The notes beneath the pieces are model-generated. The model was not told the origin of the DNA, did no database searches, and was given only the letters and a program-made list of their open reading frames with translations. Below, in pieces: positions 32,902 through 42,195 of a stretch of DNA of 64,000 nucleotides. The translations under genes and the position numbers were made by a program. Origin of the DNA: CAG-390 sp045543615 (GTDB lineage: Bacteria > Bacillota > Clostridia > Oscillospirales > CAG-272); assembly GCA_045543615.1 (NCBI GenBank), contig JAZPXL010000018.1, positions 1 through 64,000 of the forward strand. The letters are read 5' to 3'. Each line of letters begins with the position of its first letter. Position 1 is the stretch's first letter.

Positions 32902-33921
32902 TTAGGTCTCTACCTTTATGAGCTTTGCGTGAACAGCGTATCTGCCATCGGGATTACCCGTAATACAGGTCGAGAAAGTAATAATTGTATCTTCGGGGGT
33001 GAAAGTAATACCTTCCTTAACATAGAGGGATCTCGCTCTTCTCTTCTCGCAGAACTGCATAAACATTTCATCATTTATAAAATGTGTGCTGAAATAGTCA
33101 TCATACTTTGTTGTAGGGTATGCAGAAAAGACCTGGAACGTATAAAGTCCGTCAAAAGTAGTAATCTCTACAATATCATTATTATAGAAGAAATCCTCTG
33201 ACATATACTTTGTCACATCATAAAACATCGAGCCGTTCATCATATTATGTCCGTAGATTACGATGTTTTGATTGTGTTCAACATTGTCTGCGTTTCGAAA
33301 GTCTACATAGATAGCACCGGAATTAAGCTCAGTTCCGTAGAAGCTGTGATTAAGATAATAATTATTATCGGTGCTTTGAACAAGCGGGTATGCTATCTTG
33401 GAATTAGGAATATAAATGTAACCGTAAGTATCAGGGTTTTCAACTTTAAGGCCTTCAATAAAAGTAAGTAGCTTTCTGAACCTTAAGCTTGTGTTAACTC
33501 TGTCAACGCCCTGGTTTGGATATACAGGAATATTTCCACTAAGAATATCAGCGTAGTTATGCATAGGTCTGTCGGACGGAGCGAGAACCATCTGCTCTAC
33601 CGGCGACGCATAAAGACCGTTAATAAGATCAAAGAACTTATCCTTAATAGGATCATAAATGTCATCACCTCTTTGGTAGTCCTCAAATATCTGCGCAAGC
33701 TCCGAGAAGCAGAGCGCAAAAACTGCAACACAAACAAGAATAACAAGGACACGCATCAAATCCCAAGTAGAAATGAGCTTTTTCTTTGACTTTCTTCTCT
33801 CAGGAGAAACAACATCTTCTACGCTGAGCTCGTCAAGGGATTGCAAAAACAGATTGTTTTCTTCAGTTTGTACAATCGTTGTTCTGTTATTCTGCTTTGA
33901 GCTTTTTGAAACTATTGCCAT
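32902..33921 (-). CDS. srtB: Class B sortase
   Basis: A 339-residue sortase that links surface proteins to the wall. A cytosolic N-tail of about 70 residues precedes one membrane helix (RVLVILVCVAVFALCFSEL). The extracellular barrel has the catalytic histidine in IYGHNM, the cysteine in TFSTCITG and the arginine in DGRYAVH, so the enzyme is complete. The inserted helix and the TKYDDYFSTHF region fit class B. The ATG at 33921 follows AAAGGAG. Possible substrate in the window: the protein at 1587-2906. It heads a run with rlmA and the glycosyltransferase. Confidence 0.92.
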   Translation of the reverse strand: MAIVSKSSKQNNRTTIVQTEENNLFLQSLDELSVEDVVSPERRKSKKKLISTWDLMRVLVILVCVAVFALCFSELAQIFEDYQRGDDIYDPIKDKFFDLINGLYASPVEQMVLAPSDRPMHNYADILSGNIPVYPNQGVDRVNTSLRFRKLLTFIEGLKVENPDTYGYIYIPNSKIAYPLVQSTDNNYYLNHSFYGTELNSGAIYVDFRNADNVEHNQNIVIYGHNMMNGSMFYDVTKYMSEDFFYNNDIVEITTFDGLYTFQVFSAYPTTKYDDYFSTHFINDEMFMQFCEKRRARSLYVKEGITFTPEDTIITFSTCITGNPDGRYAVHAKLIKVET

Positions 33922-33978
33922 TGTTTTCTCCTTTCTCAGTTTAAATTTAATATGCGTGTGTTGTATATTACCAAACAC

Positions 33979-34007
33979 ATTATATAATATTTTTTATTAA
34001 TAAACAA
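33979..34007 (-). promoter_or_regulatory. Promoter for the sortase-rlmA operon
   Basis: Minus strand: TTGTTT (34007-34002), 17 bases, TATAAT (33984-33979). It lies 58 bases before the sortase start. Confidence 0.7.
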
Positions 34008-34053
34008 GCGTTGTTCTTCTTTTTTTAAGAAAATGATACATTTAGTACACAAA

Positions 34054-34079
34054 ATCCTCGGCACAATTGTGCCGAGGAT
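34054..34079 (-). terminator. Terminator after the histidine kinase gene
   Basis: ATCCTCGGCACAA (34054-34066) pairs perfectly with TTGTGCCGAGGAT (34067-34079). T-rich bases follow on both strands. Confidence 0.8.
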
Positions 34080-34085
34080 CATTTT

Positions 34086-35657
34086 TTAATCAACTATTGG
34101 CAATTCAAACCAGAAAGATGAGCCCTTTGAGGGCGTGCTCTCAACTCCAAATGATGAGTTGTGTGCTACCAAAATATTTTTTACTATCGAAAGTCCAAGT
34201 CCACTTCCACTCAAAGATCGCCTGTGTGTTTTATCGACCTTGTAATAGCGATCCCATATATAAGGAATATCTTCTTGCGAGATTCCTTCGCCGGTGTCTG
34301 TAATCGTTATTCTAACAGTTTTGCCATCAATAATGCTTTGATTGATAACAACCCGTTTGTCAGGGCCTGTGTAGTTTATGGCATTGTTTGTCAGATTGTA
34401 AAGAACCTGAAGGATCATACTTTCGTCTGCCTCAACCACGGCGTCTTCACTCTCCTCAAAAACTATCACAAAGCCATCGTGCTTGACAAGCTCCGTGTAT
34501 CGGTTTATTGTCTTGCGAACTATGTCTGTCAGATTGAAGCGAGTAGGTTTAAGCTCTCTATGATCCGAATAACGAGAAACATCAAGGAGATCGTTCACGA
34601 GTGTGGTAAGACGGGTTGCCTCATCAATGATGACTTGTGTATTCTCAGGCGTGTTTTCACCCGGTATGTCACGCATCATCTCTGCGTACCCTGTTATAAG
34701 CGTCAGGGGGGTTCGCAAATCGTGAGAAACATTTGCAATCAGCTCTTGCTTGAGCTTGTCTGTTTTTGAAACCTCCTCGGCTGCGTAGTTAAGCGTTTCA
34801 GCAAGCCGTCGCATTTCTGCATACCCCTCAACATCAAATTGCACGCTGTAATCCCCTGCTGCAAATCGCTCAGCGGACCGTGTGATTTTTTCAAGTGGTT
34901 TGGCAATTCGCTTGGAAATCAGAAGAGCAAGAATTATTGTGGAGATTACCAAAGCTATCGCAATATAAATATATTGCTGTATCCTTGTTATCTCAACAGC
35001 AGGCATAGGAGAAAAGCCGATGTTAGTAAACACAACAAATTCGTTGCCGTCGTGATCACGGATTGCCTTTACAGATACTGCAACAACCATAGCTCTTTGT
35101 GGCTTATCGGGATTTGGGGGTGCTTTTACTTTTGATTCAAAAGCTCCGTCTCCCTCGCTTATTTCCCCCGAAGGTCTTCTGTTACCTTCAACGCCATCAC
35201 CTCTGCCAAGCGTAAACGGTTGAGTGAAGTACCCATCGTTTTGCATAGCTTTATCGTAAAAAGCGTTCAAAGTATCTTTGTCTGCATAATGAATAACGCA
35301 GGTCGGGGACACCTCCTTGCTTATATAAAGATCTCCGATATCACCGTTTTCAATTCGATAAATACAAATGCAAATGTCATGTGCCGATGCAAGCTCTGCA
35401 CATATTTCATCAAAATCTTCCTTTCCTATGCTGTATTCAATACTCGAATGAACAGCGGAAAGCTCGGTTTTCTTTGCCTCTTGAAAGAAATAATCTAAAA
35501 GAAATACCTGAAAGATCAAGACAATAACAAGCACAACTATTACAAAGGATGTAAATCCTAAAACAAGCTGTCCACGAATTCCCCATCCACGCTTTCTTCT
35601 CGCGCTATCATCTCTTGAAGCTTGAGACGTGGGAGGAGATGTGCTTTCTTTTCTCAT
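34086..35657 (-). CDS. Sensor histidine kinase
   Basis: A 523-residue membrane kinase. The first helix (about residues 28-52) and the second (about 240-260) enclose an extracellular sensor of about 180 residues. HAMP follows, then HisKA with phospho-accepting histidine in NVSHDLRTPL, and HATPase with NNAINYTG (N box), DTGEGIS (G1) and GSGLGLSIV (G2). It pairs with the response regulator 17 bases upstream. The HtrA protease before them suggests an envelope-stress circuit, as in CssRS or similar systems, but the signal is not known. Confidence 0.95.
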   Translation of the reverse strand: MRKESTSPPTSQASRDDSARRKRGWGIRGQLVLGFTSFVIVVLVIVLIFQVFLLDYFFQEAKKTELSAVHSSIEYSIGKEDFDEICAELASAHDICICIYRIENGDIGDLYISKEVSPTCVIHYADKDTLNAFYDKAMQNDGYFTQPFTLGRGDGVEGNRRPSGEISEGDGAFESKVKAPPNPDKPQRAMVVAVSVKAIRDHDGNEFVVFTNIGFSPMPAVEITRIQQYIYIAIALVISTIILALLISKRIAKPLEKITRSAERFAAGDYSVQFDVEGYAEMRRLAETLNYAAEEVSKTDKLKQELIANVSHDLRTPLTLITGYAEMMRDIPGENTPENTQVIIDEATRLTTLVNDLLDVSRYSDHRELKPTRFNLTDIVRKTINRYTELVKHDGFVIVFEESEDAVVEADESMILQVLYNLTNNAINYTGPDKRVVINQSIIDGKTVRITITDTGEGISQEDIPYIWDRYYKVDKTHRRSLSGSGLGLSIVKNILVAHNSSFGVESTPSKGSSFWFELPIVD

Positions 35658-35674
35658 AATATGTCCTTTCGCTT

Positions 35675-36382
35675 TTATTTATCCGGTGTACATTCAAATC
35701 TGTAACCAATCCCACGCAAGGTTACAATAAGTGAAGAATATCTGCCAAGCGACTTTCTCAAAAGCTTTATATGAGTATCAAGCGTTCTTGCGTCGCCGTA
35801 GAAATCATAACCCCAAACCTCGCAAATCAATTTTTCCCGAGAAAGCGCAATATTTCTGTTGTTGAGCATATAGAAGAACAGCTCATACTCCTTAGGCGAC
35901 ATTTCAACTCGTTCTCCGTCGAGGAATACTAGTCTGGCAGTCAAATCCACCTTAAGTCCACCTTTATCTATAACAATCTCTTCGTGTTCTTCCTGTGTCT
36001 TGAATAAGGTGTTGTCCACGCTTTTGATTCTGCTCATAACAGCCTCAATTCTAAGCATAAGCTCCCTTGGTGAAAATGGCTTAACAACATAATCATCAAC
36101 TCCAAGGCTAAAGCCATTGATCTTATCGTATTCTTCACCTCTTGCCGAGAGCATAATAATCGGCACTCTGCTTGTTTTTCGTATTTCTCTTACTGCAGAA
36201 AATCCATCAAGCTCAGGCATCATTATATCCATAATGACAATATCATAATTTCCTGAACGAAAAAGCACGAGAGCCTCCATACCGTCAGAAGCCTCAGTAA
36301 CATTGTGCCCGTCGAACTCTGCGTATTTTCTGATGATTGATCTTATACCGATCTCATCATCAACAACCAAAATATTATACAT
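35675..36382 (-). CDS. OmpR/PhoB-type response regulator
   Basis: A 235-residue regulator. The receiver has VVDDE, the phosphorylated aspartate in IVIMDIMMPELDG, and VVKPF. The C-terminal winged helix includes SPKEYELFFYML and RTLDTHIKLLRKSLG. It binds DNA as a dimer when phosphorylated by the adjacent kinase. Likely targets include the htrA promoter just upstream, as is common for such pairs; that is inference. The ATG follows TTGAGG and lies 37 bases after htrA. Confidence 0.96.
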   Translation of the reverse strand: MYNILVVDDEIGIRSIIRKYAEFDGHNVTEASDGMEALVLFRSGNYDIVIMDIMMPELDGFSAVREIRKTSRVPIIMLSARGEEYDKINGFSLGVDDYVVKPFSPRELMLRIEAVMSRIKSVDNTLFKTQEEHEEIVIDKGGLKVDLTARLVFLDGERVEMSPKEYELFFYMLNNRNIALSREKLICEVWGYDFYGDARTLDTHIKLLRKSLGRYSSLIVTLRGIGYRFECTPDK

Positions 36383-36419
36383 TTAAAAACCTCACAAACG
36401 AAAACTAAAATGTCAACTC

Positions 36420-37859
36420 TTATTCGGGTGAATACTCAACAAGCGCGATTTTTGCAGTATAATAACGTCTGCTTCGTATAACCACTACCTCAACCGTGTC
36501 ACCGATCTCATAGTTTGTGATAATTTCTGTAATATCATCTATCGAAGATATTTCGTAGCCCTCAATGCTGAGAATTCTATCTCCACTCTTAAGCCCACTT
36601 TCGGCAGAATCCTCTGAAACAAATACTGCATAGTATTTCTCGCCTGTAACACCGTATCCATACACCTGTTCTGATACCTTTACACCTAAAACAGGTCTGC
36701 CGGAGATATATCCCTGCTCAATAAGCTCGCATGCCACATCCCACGCTGTGTTGATTGGGATAGCAAAGCTAATGCCCTCAATGCCGTCACCTGATGACTT
36801 TGCATTAATCACACCCACAAGTCTGCCTCTCATATCAAACAATCCACCACCTGAGTTGCCGGGGCTTACTGCAGTATTTGTTTGCAAGAGATTCATCTTG
36901 CCGCTTCCTTCAATATGAACCTCACGTTCAAGACAACTGATGATGCCATCAGTTACAGTACCACCGAGTTCTCCAAGAGGGTTTCCAATAGCAAATACTT
37001 CTTCGGCGAGCACAAGTGTGTCGCTGTTTCCGATGATAGCAGGTTTAAGCTTTTTTTCGCCCGGATTTATCGAAATTACGGCAACATCAGTCTTAGCATC
37101 TGTTGCTATAAGCGTTGCAGGGAACTCTGCGCCGTCTGAAAGACGGACAGTTATAGCTCTTGCACCTGCTATTACGTGATTGTTTGTAATTATATAACCA
37201 CCATCCGAGATAATTACTCCACTTCCCGCACCACTTACAACATATTGAGAAAATCCGCCAAATCCACTCGTTACAGTTTCGGTTGTGATCTCCACGACAG
37301 AATCCTTAACCATATTGACTGCTTGCGTCAATGGTAAAATATCGCCCTCTTCGGCATTGACGGTATAATCGGAAAGATCCTTGCCTGTTTTGTCAACATA
37401 AATATTGCCAACATCGCCGGGAGCTTGTGTGTTATTTGTGATGTCGGTTGTATCATCCGAGTCAATAACATTAGCCAACAATCCTGCGCCAACAAAAGCG
37501 CAACCACTAAAGCACAGGCATCCCGCAAGCACTATACACAAAGCCCAGATCCACTTCGGAACACCTCCACTATTTCTCTTTCTTCTTCCATTACCACTTC
37601 TGCTATGAGCGTCTTGCCTTTTTTTACCTTGTGGTACTGAATAAGCAGTATATGAATAAGAATTACTCCGTCCTCTTACGTCGGTTGGAGTATAAACGCC
37701 ACCAAAAGATTCCTCACTTGTGCCAAAAGCTTCTCCACTCTCATCAGTCTCTGCTTTATCGTCATCAACGCTTGGCAATTCAATGCTGTCAACGGTTTTG
37801 GGGTCGTTTTCGGTCGGTTCCACACCAGAGTGAACACCACTATTTTCAAAATCATTCAT
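36420..37859 (-). CDS. htrA: HtrA/DegP-like membrane serine protease
   Basis: A 479-residue S1C protease. A disordered, acidic cytosolic tail (about 100 residues), one membrane helix (WIWALCIVLAGCLCFSGCAF), then a trypsin-like domain with histidine in TNNHVIAGA, aspartate in KTDVAVISI and serine in SPGNSGGGLF. A single PDZ domain follows (SGLKSGDRILSIEGYEI). It degrades misfolded exported proteins. GGAGG precedes the ATG. The order htrA, regulator, kinase suggests one stress operon. Confidence 0.95.
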   Translation of the reverse strand: MNDFENSGVHSGVEPTENDPKTVDSIELPSVDDDKAETDESGEAFGTSEESFGGVYTPTDVRGRSNSYSYTAYSVPQGKKRQDAHSRSGNGRRKRNSGGVPKWIWALCIVLAGCLCFSGCAFVGAGLLANVIDSDDTTDITNNTQAPGDVGNIYVDKTGKDLSDYTVNAEEGDILPLTQAVNMVKDSVVEITTETVTSGFGGFSQYVVSGAGSGVIISDGGYIITNNHVIAGARAITVRLSDGAEFPATLIATDAKTDVAVISINPGEKKLKPAIIGNSDTLVLAEEVFAIGNPLGELGGTVTDGIISCLEREVHIEGSGKMNLLQTNTAVSPGNSGGGLFDMRGRLVGVINAKSSGDGIEGISFAIPINTAWDVACELIEQGYISGRPVLGVKVSEQVYGYGVTGEKYYAVFVSEDSAESGLKSGDRILSIEGYEISSIDDITEIITNYEIGDTVEVVVIRSRRYYTAKIALVEYSPE

Positions 37860-38000
37860 TATGAAATGCCTCCATTTGTATTATTCCAAGCTTATTATAA
37901 GCTTTTAATGTGAAGGTTGTATGATGAAGTAATAAAAAATCTTTGAAAATATTGATTTTTCCCAAAAAATTTGTATTTTGTCGTTTTACGTTTAAAATAG

Positions 38001-38029
38001 TTGTAAAATATTAAATTATATGATATAAT
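38001..38029 (+). promoter_or_regulatory. Promoter for the QueG-like gene and possibly addBA
   Basis: TTGTAA (38001-38006), 17 bases, TATAAT (38024-38029) preceded by TGA. Confidence 0.7.
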
Positions 38030-38057
38030 CATTGTTAATATAATCAAGGAGAATAAA

Positions 38058-38873
38058 ATGGAGAGAATACAAAAAATATTAGCCTCATGTGGGATTGTCG
38101 ACTCGGCACCTATCAAATACTCTGACTGTCGAGTAATTAATCCAAGACTTGCATCAAGACTTGACTTTGAACCCAAAAGCGTTTGCATTGGTCTTTTGCC
38201 GTATTATACAAAGTATTGCGACTCTCCTCGCTCTGTCTCCGCATATGCGCTTGCATATGATTATCACAAGCTTATTGATGCTTTAGCTCAAAGAGTTCTT
38301 CAAATTGCCAAAGAGACTATACCTGACTCTCATTTTGCTGTATTTGGAGATCACTCGCCAATTGACGAAAAGGATGCTGCGGCAAAAGCAGGACTTGGGA
38401 TAATTGGAACGCACAGCCTTTTGATAACTCCCAAGTATTCTTCGTTTGTCTTTCTCTTTGAACTGATAACAGATATTGAGTGCGACGCCGATCCCAAAGA
38501 AATAAAACATTGTGAAAACTGTGGCCTTTGCACTCTCGCCTGTCCGACTTTTCTTGCAGGCAACGGAATGTGTGTCAGCGCAATTTCTCAGAAAAAAGGC
38601 GATCTTAACTTGTTTGAAGCAAATGCGATTTTAAAAGCCCGAACTGTATGGGGATGCGATATTTGCCAGCTTGCCTGTCCTCACACTAAAAAGGCAATTG
38701 AGAACAAAACCATATATACTAACATCGATTGGTTCACTCAGAACGTGCTACCATATCCAACCGAAGAAACCGTCGATAGCGCAGATTTCGAGATGCGTGC
38801 TTATGCGTGGAGAGGCAAAAGCACCATACTCAGAAATATTAGCTTAATGAACCAAATTAAAGACAAAAAATAA
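38058..38873 (+). CDS. QueG-like iron-sulfur protein (short epoxyqueuosine reductase homologue)
   Basis: A 271-residue protein. The N-terminal DUF1730-like region includes DHSPIDEKDAAAKAGLGIIG, the corrinoid-binding segment of QueG. It is followed by two 4Fe-4S cluster motifs, CENCGLCTLACP and CDICQLACP with a further Cys. It lacks the C-terminal HEAT-like part of full QueG (which makes about 380 residues), as in many Clostridia. Reduction of epoxyqueuosine in tRNA is possible but not certain. AAGGAGA precedes the ATG. addB begins 48 bases later. Confidence 0.8.
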   Translation: MERIQKILASCGIVDSAPIKYSDCRVINPRLASRLDFEPKSVCIGLLPYYTKYCDSPRSVSAYALAYDYHKLIDALAQRVLQIAKETIPDSHFAVFGDHSPIDEKDAAAKAGLGIIGTHSLLITPKYSSFVFLFELITDIECDADPKEIKHCENCGLCTLACPTFLAGNGMCVSAISQKKGDLNLFEANAILKARTVWGCDICQLACPHTKKAIENKTIYTNIDWFTQNVLPYPTEETVDSADFEMRAYAWRGKSTILRNISLMNQIKDKK

Positions 38874-38921
38874 GCGAAGAACTTCTCACTCACATTTTAC
38901 TAAAGAATGGAGACGCTCAAA

Positions 38922-41900
38922 ATGATAGAACTTATTTACGGAATGCCGGGTTGTGGCAAAACTGAGTATATAATAAACGCACTAAAAGATGACGCAAAAT
39001 CGGGCAAAAAAGCAATTGTAATTGTGCCGGAGCAAATGACTGTTATGATGGAAAGACAGGCTCTCTATGCTCTGCCCACTTCAGCACAGCTTCATATTGA
39101 GGTGCTGAATTTTTCAAGACTTGCCAACAGAGTTTTCAGGCAACACGGAGGTCTTGTTTATAATTACGCATCAAAAGGCACAAAGAAGCTTATTATGTGG
39201 AGAGCTGTTAGAACAGCACTTCCTTTTTTGCGCGAATATAGCAACTCTGCAAGAGACGATCGTTCGCTTGCTGATGCGATACTAAACACATATAAAGAGC
39301 TTCAGGCATCAGGAATATCTGCCGAGGCACTTGAGGAAAAAGCCTCGGAAATGGGTGACACCGTCCTATCCCGAAAGCTAAAAGACATATCTGCAATAAT
39401 CGGCATTTACAACACTATGCTTTCCGAGAAATACAGTGACAACGACAGCGATCTTTCACGCCTTTGCAATCTACTTGATAACGTCAAATACTTTTCCGGA
39501 TTCAACGTATATATTGACGGATTTACAAGCCTTACAGGTCAAGAACATTCTGTTTTGAAGTATATTTTGGAGCAAGCTGACAAAACCTGCATAACTTTTT
39601 CAATTCCGTTTCCTACTGATAAAAGCATAGATACTTTGACACTCAGAAAATGCTCCGACAGAACTCGCCGTGATATTGCTTCCCTCGGTCTTAAGAGCAC
39701 AGATGTATTTCTCGAGCAGAACCACAGAACAAAGAGTCCGGAGCTTTTACGTGTTGCTGAAGTATTTTGGCAGCTTGGTAAATCCAAATATGATCCAATA
39801 CCGAAAGAAAAACAGGGAGATATCGAGCTTTGGAGAGGTGTTGACATATACGATGAATGCGAGTTTGCTGCAGTTCGAGCCCGAGAGCTGATTGAACAAG
39901 GTTACCGTATGCGTGACATCGCAATAATTGCACGCAACTCTGACAAATACAAAGGAATAATTGAACCTGCGCTTGATAATATGGATCTGGTGTACTTTGT
40001 TTCTGACAAAACGGATGCGGCACTTTGTCCCGTGGCGAGACTTATACTCTCTGCCATCCGTGTAGCCATTTACGGTTGGCGGCGTGAGGATGTTATCGCT
40101 AATCTCAAAACGGGATTATATCCTTTTTCTCCCCGTGATTGCGATATTTTTGAGAGCTATACTGCAAAGTGGAACATTACGGGAAAAAGATTCGTCTCAA
40201 AAGAGCCTTGGAATATGAATCCGGATGGATACACGCCGATCCTCTCTCACAGAGGAAAGGAAGTTCTCAGCGTTGCAAATTCTCTAAAAGACAAATTCAT
40301 TCCAATTCTCCGCAACTTTATAACCTCGCTTCGTAATGCCGAAACTGTAAAGGAGCTCTGCGCAGCTACATATGATTATCTGGAAACACTTTCTGTTTAC
40401 GATTCGCTTATTGAGCTATCTACAAGATACCTCGATTTCGGACAGATACGAGAGGCAAAAGAATGCGCTCGTATGTACGACGTTGTTCTTGATGCTCTTG
40501 ACGGCGTTTGTGACGCCTTTGATGGAGAGGGTTGCCCTGATCTGCAAACCTTTGCAACTGCACTTAAAACTGTGCTTGAAGAAAGCGAGCTTGGAGCTAT
40601 CCCTACGTCCGGTGACGAAATCATTATTGGATCTGCAAATATGCTCAGAGCATCGGGAGTTAAATGCGTAATTATTCTTGGTGCTTGCGACGGTGAGTTT
40701 CCGGGAAGCACTCAAAGCACAAGCTTGTTCTCCGACAGCGAGCGTGACCTTTTGATTTCCAAAGACTTGCCACTTGTCGGTGACAGAAGCGAGAGGGCAT
40801 CGGATGAGCTGTTCTATTTCCGCAGAGCCGTCTCCTCACCTACCGAAAAGCTTATTGTGTTTACACGTGCAGACTCTGAGCCATCAATTGCTTTTGCTCG
40901 TTTCAAAGCTATATTTGAGTATTTAGAGATAAACGAAACCACTGCTGATACAATTAGAAAGATCAGGACTTACAGAGCTGCCGGCGAATACATCCCCCTT
41001 TTGCAGAATACAGCCGAAGGCGAGGCACTCAGACGTTTGTTCACTGAGATTAACGACGTAACTCTACACACCTTTGATTACTCGAATTTTCCTATTGATG
41101 CGTCTTTCGATACAATATCACCAAAAACTGCAGAGGCTGTCATCGGACGAAGACTTGAGATTAGCCAATCGAAGATTGAGGCATATATGGGTTGCAAATT
41201 TGCCTACGCTTGCAAATACTTTTTGAGGCTTGACGATGGCAAAAAAGTAAGCTTTGCTTATGACAGTATAGGTACATTCATTCACTATATAATTGAGAAA
41301 TTCTTGTTGCGTGTATATCTCGACCTTGACGGACATCTTCCTGATAATGAAAATTTTGACAAGCTCCTTGACGAAATAATCAGGGATTATCTTGAAGGTG
41401 CAATTCCTCTTGAGGATGGCAAACAAAGCTCACGTCTTTTGCATCTTGCCACAAGACTTCGCAAAATATCCAAGATAGTTCTCCGTGATATATTTGATGA
41501 GCTTGCTGACAGCAAATTTACACCTACATTCTTTGAATTACCAATCGGCACTAAGGACATTCCGTCATTCGAGATAACGCTTAATGACGGCACCAAAATG
41601 TCTCTTGGTGGAAAGGTTGACAGGGTTGACACTTATCGTTTGAATGGTAAAACATACATAAGAGTTGTTGACTACAAAACCGGAACAAAAGAATTTTCAC
41701 TAAAGGACATAGAAAAGGGACTGAATCTTCAGTTGCTCCTATATATCTATGCGCTGACAAACAAACCAACGGGTGCATTTGCTGAGTCAATCGGAGGAAC
41801 TCCCACTGCTGCATCAATAGCTTATCTGTCGGCTGTCCCCGGAAAAGTCAAAGCTCTTTCTATGAGCTCTACTGATTTCACGGAAAACATCTTCCGTTCT

Positions 41901-42179
41901 GAAATCAGTCGGACGGGACTTATAGTTAATGAGCCGGAGATAATTGATGCAATCAGTGTTTCAGGGAACAACAGACACTTGATGATAAAGCCCCGGTCAA
42001 ACTCTTTCATAGAAAATGATAACCTGCATCTCCTATATGGACAGATAGAAACCATTCTACGAGAGATTGGCGACGAAATGATCGGTGGACATACGGAAGC
42101 ACGTCCGATGGAAAAAAGCGGACGATGCAAATTCTGCCGATATGCGCAGATTTGCAGAGCTGCAAAGCACGAAAGATGA
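38922..42179 (+). CDS. addB: ATP-dependent helicase/nuclease subunit B
   Basis: AddB works with AddA to process double-strand breaks up to a Chi site. The 1085-residue protein has an N-terminal Walker A (GMPGCGKTEY), a helicase-like body, and a C-terminal RecB-type nuclease: GGKVDRVD and RVVDYKTGT. The iron-sulfur cysteines are a first one in GCKFAYACKYF and three in the C-terminal CKFCRYAQIC, so the cluster should form. The start at 38922 has GGAG upstream. The addA ribosome site follows its stop directly. Confidence 0.95.
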   Translation: MIELIYGMPGCGKTEYIINALKDDAKSGKKAIVIVPEQMTVMMERQALYALPTSAQLHIEVLNFSRLANRVFRQHGGLVYNYASKGTKKLIMWRAVRTALPFLREYSNSARDDRSLADAILNTYKELQASGISAEALEEKASEMGDTVLSRKLKDISAIIGIYNTMLSEKYSDNDSDLSRLCNLLDNVKYFSGFNVYIDGFTSLTGQEHSVLKYILEQADKTCITFSIPFPTDKSIDTLTLRKCSDRTRRDIASLGLKSTDVFLEQNHRTKSPELLRVAEVFWQLGKSKYDPIPKEKQGDIELWRGVDIYDECEFAAVRARELIEQGYRMRDIAIIARNSDKYKGIIEPALDNMDLVYFVSDKTDAALCPVARLILSAIRVAIYGWRREDVIANLKTGLYPFSPRDCDIFESYTAKWNITGKRFVSKEPWNMNPDGYTPILSHRGKEVLSVANSLKDKFIPILRNFITSLRNAETVKELCAATYDYLETLSVYDSLIELSTRYLDFGQIREAKECARMYDVVLDALDGVCDAFDGEGCPDLQTFATALKTVLEESELGAIPTSGDEIIIGSANMLRASGVKCVIILGACDGEFPGSTQSTSLFSDSERDLLISKDLPLVGDRSERASDELFYFRRAVSSPTEKLIVFTRADSEPSIAFARFKAIFEYLEINETTADTIRKIRTYRAAGEYIPLLQNTAEGEALRRLFTEINDVTLHTFDYSNFPIDASFDTISPKTAEAVIGRRLEISQSKIEAYMGCKFAYACKYFLRLDDGKKVSFAYDSIGTFIHYIIEKFLLRVYLDLDGHLPDNENFDKLLDEIIRDYLEGAIPLEDGKQSSRLLHLATRLRKISKIVLRDIFDELADSKFTPTFFELPIGTKDIPSFEITLNDGTKMSLGGKVDRVDTYRLNGKTYIRVVDYKTGTKEFSLKDIEKGLNLQLLLYIYALTNKPTGAFAESIGGTPTAASIAYLSAVPGKVKALSMSSTDFTENIFRSEISRTGLIVNEPEIIDAISVSGNNRHLMIKPRSNSFIENDNLHLLYGQIETILREIGDEMIGGHTEARPMEKSGRCKFCRYAQICRAAKHER

Positions 42180-42195
42180 GAAAGGAGGAAGTATT

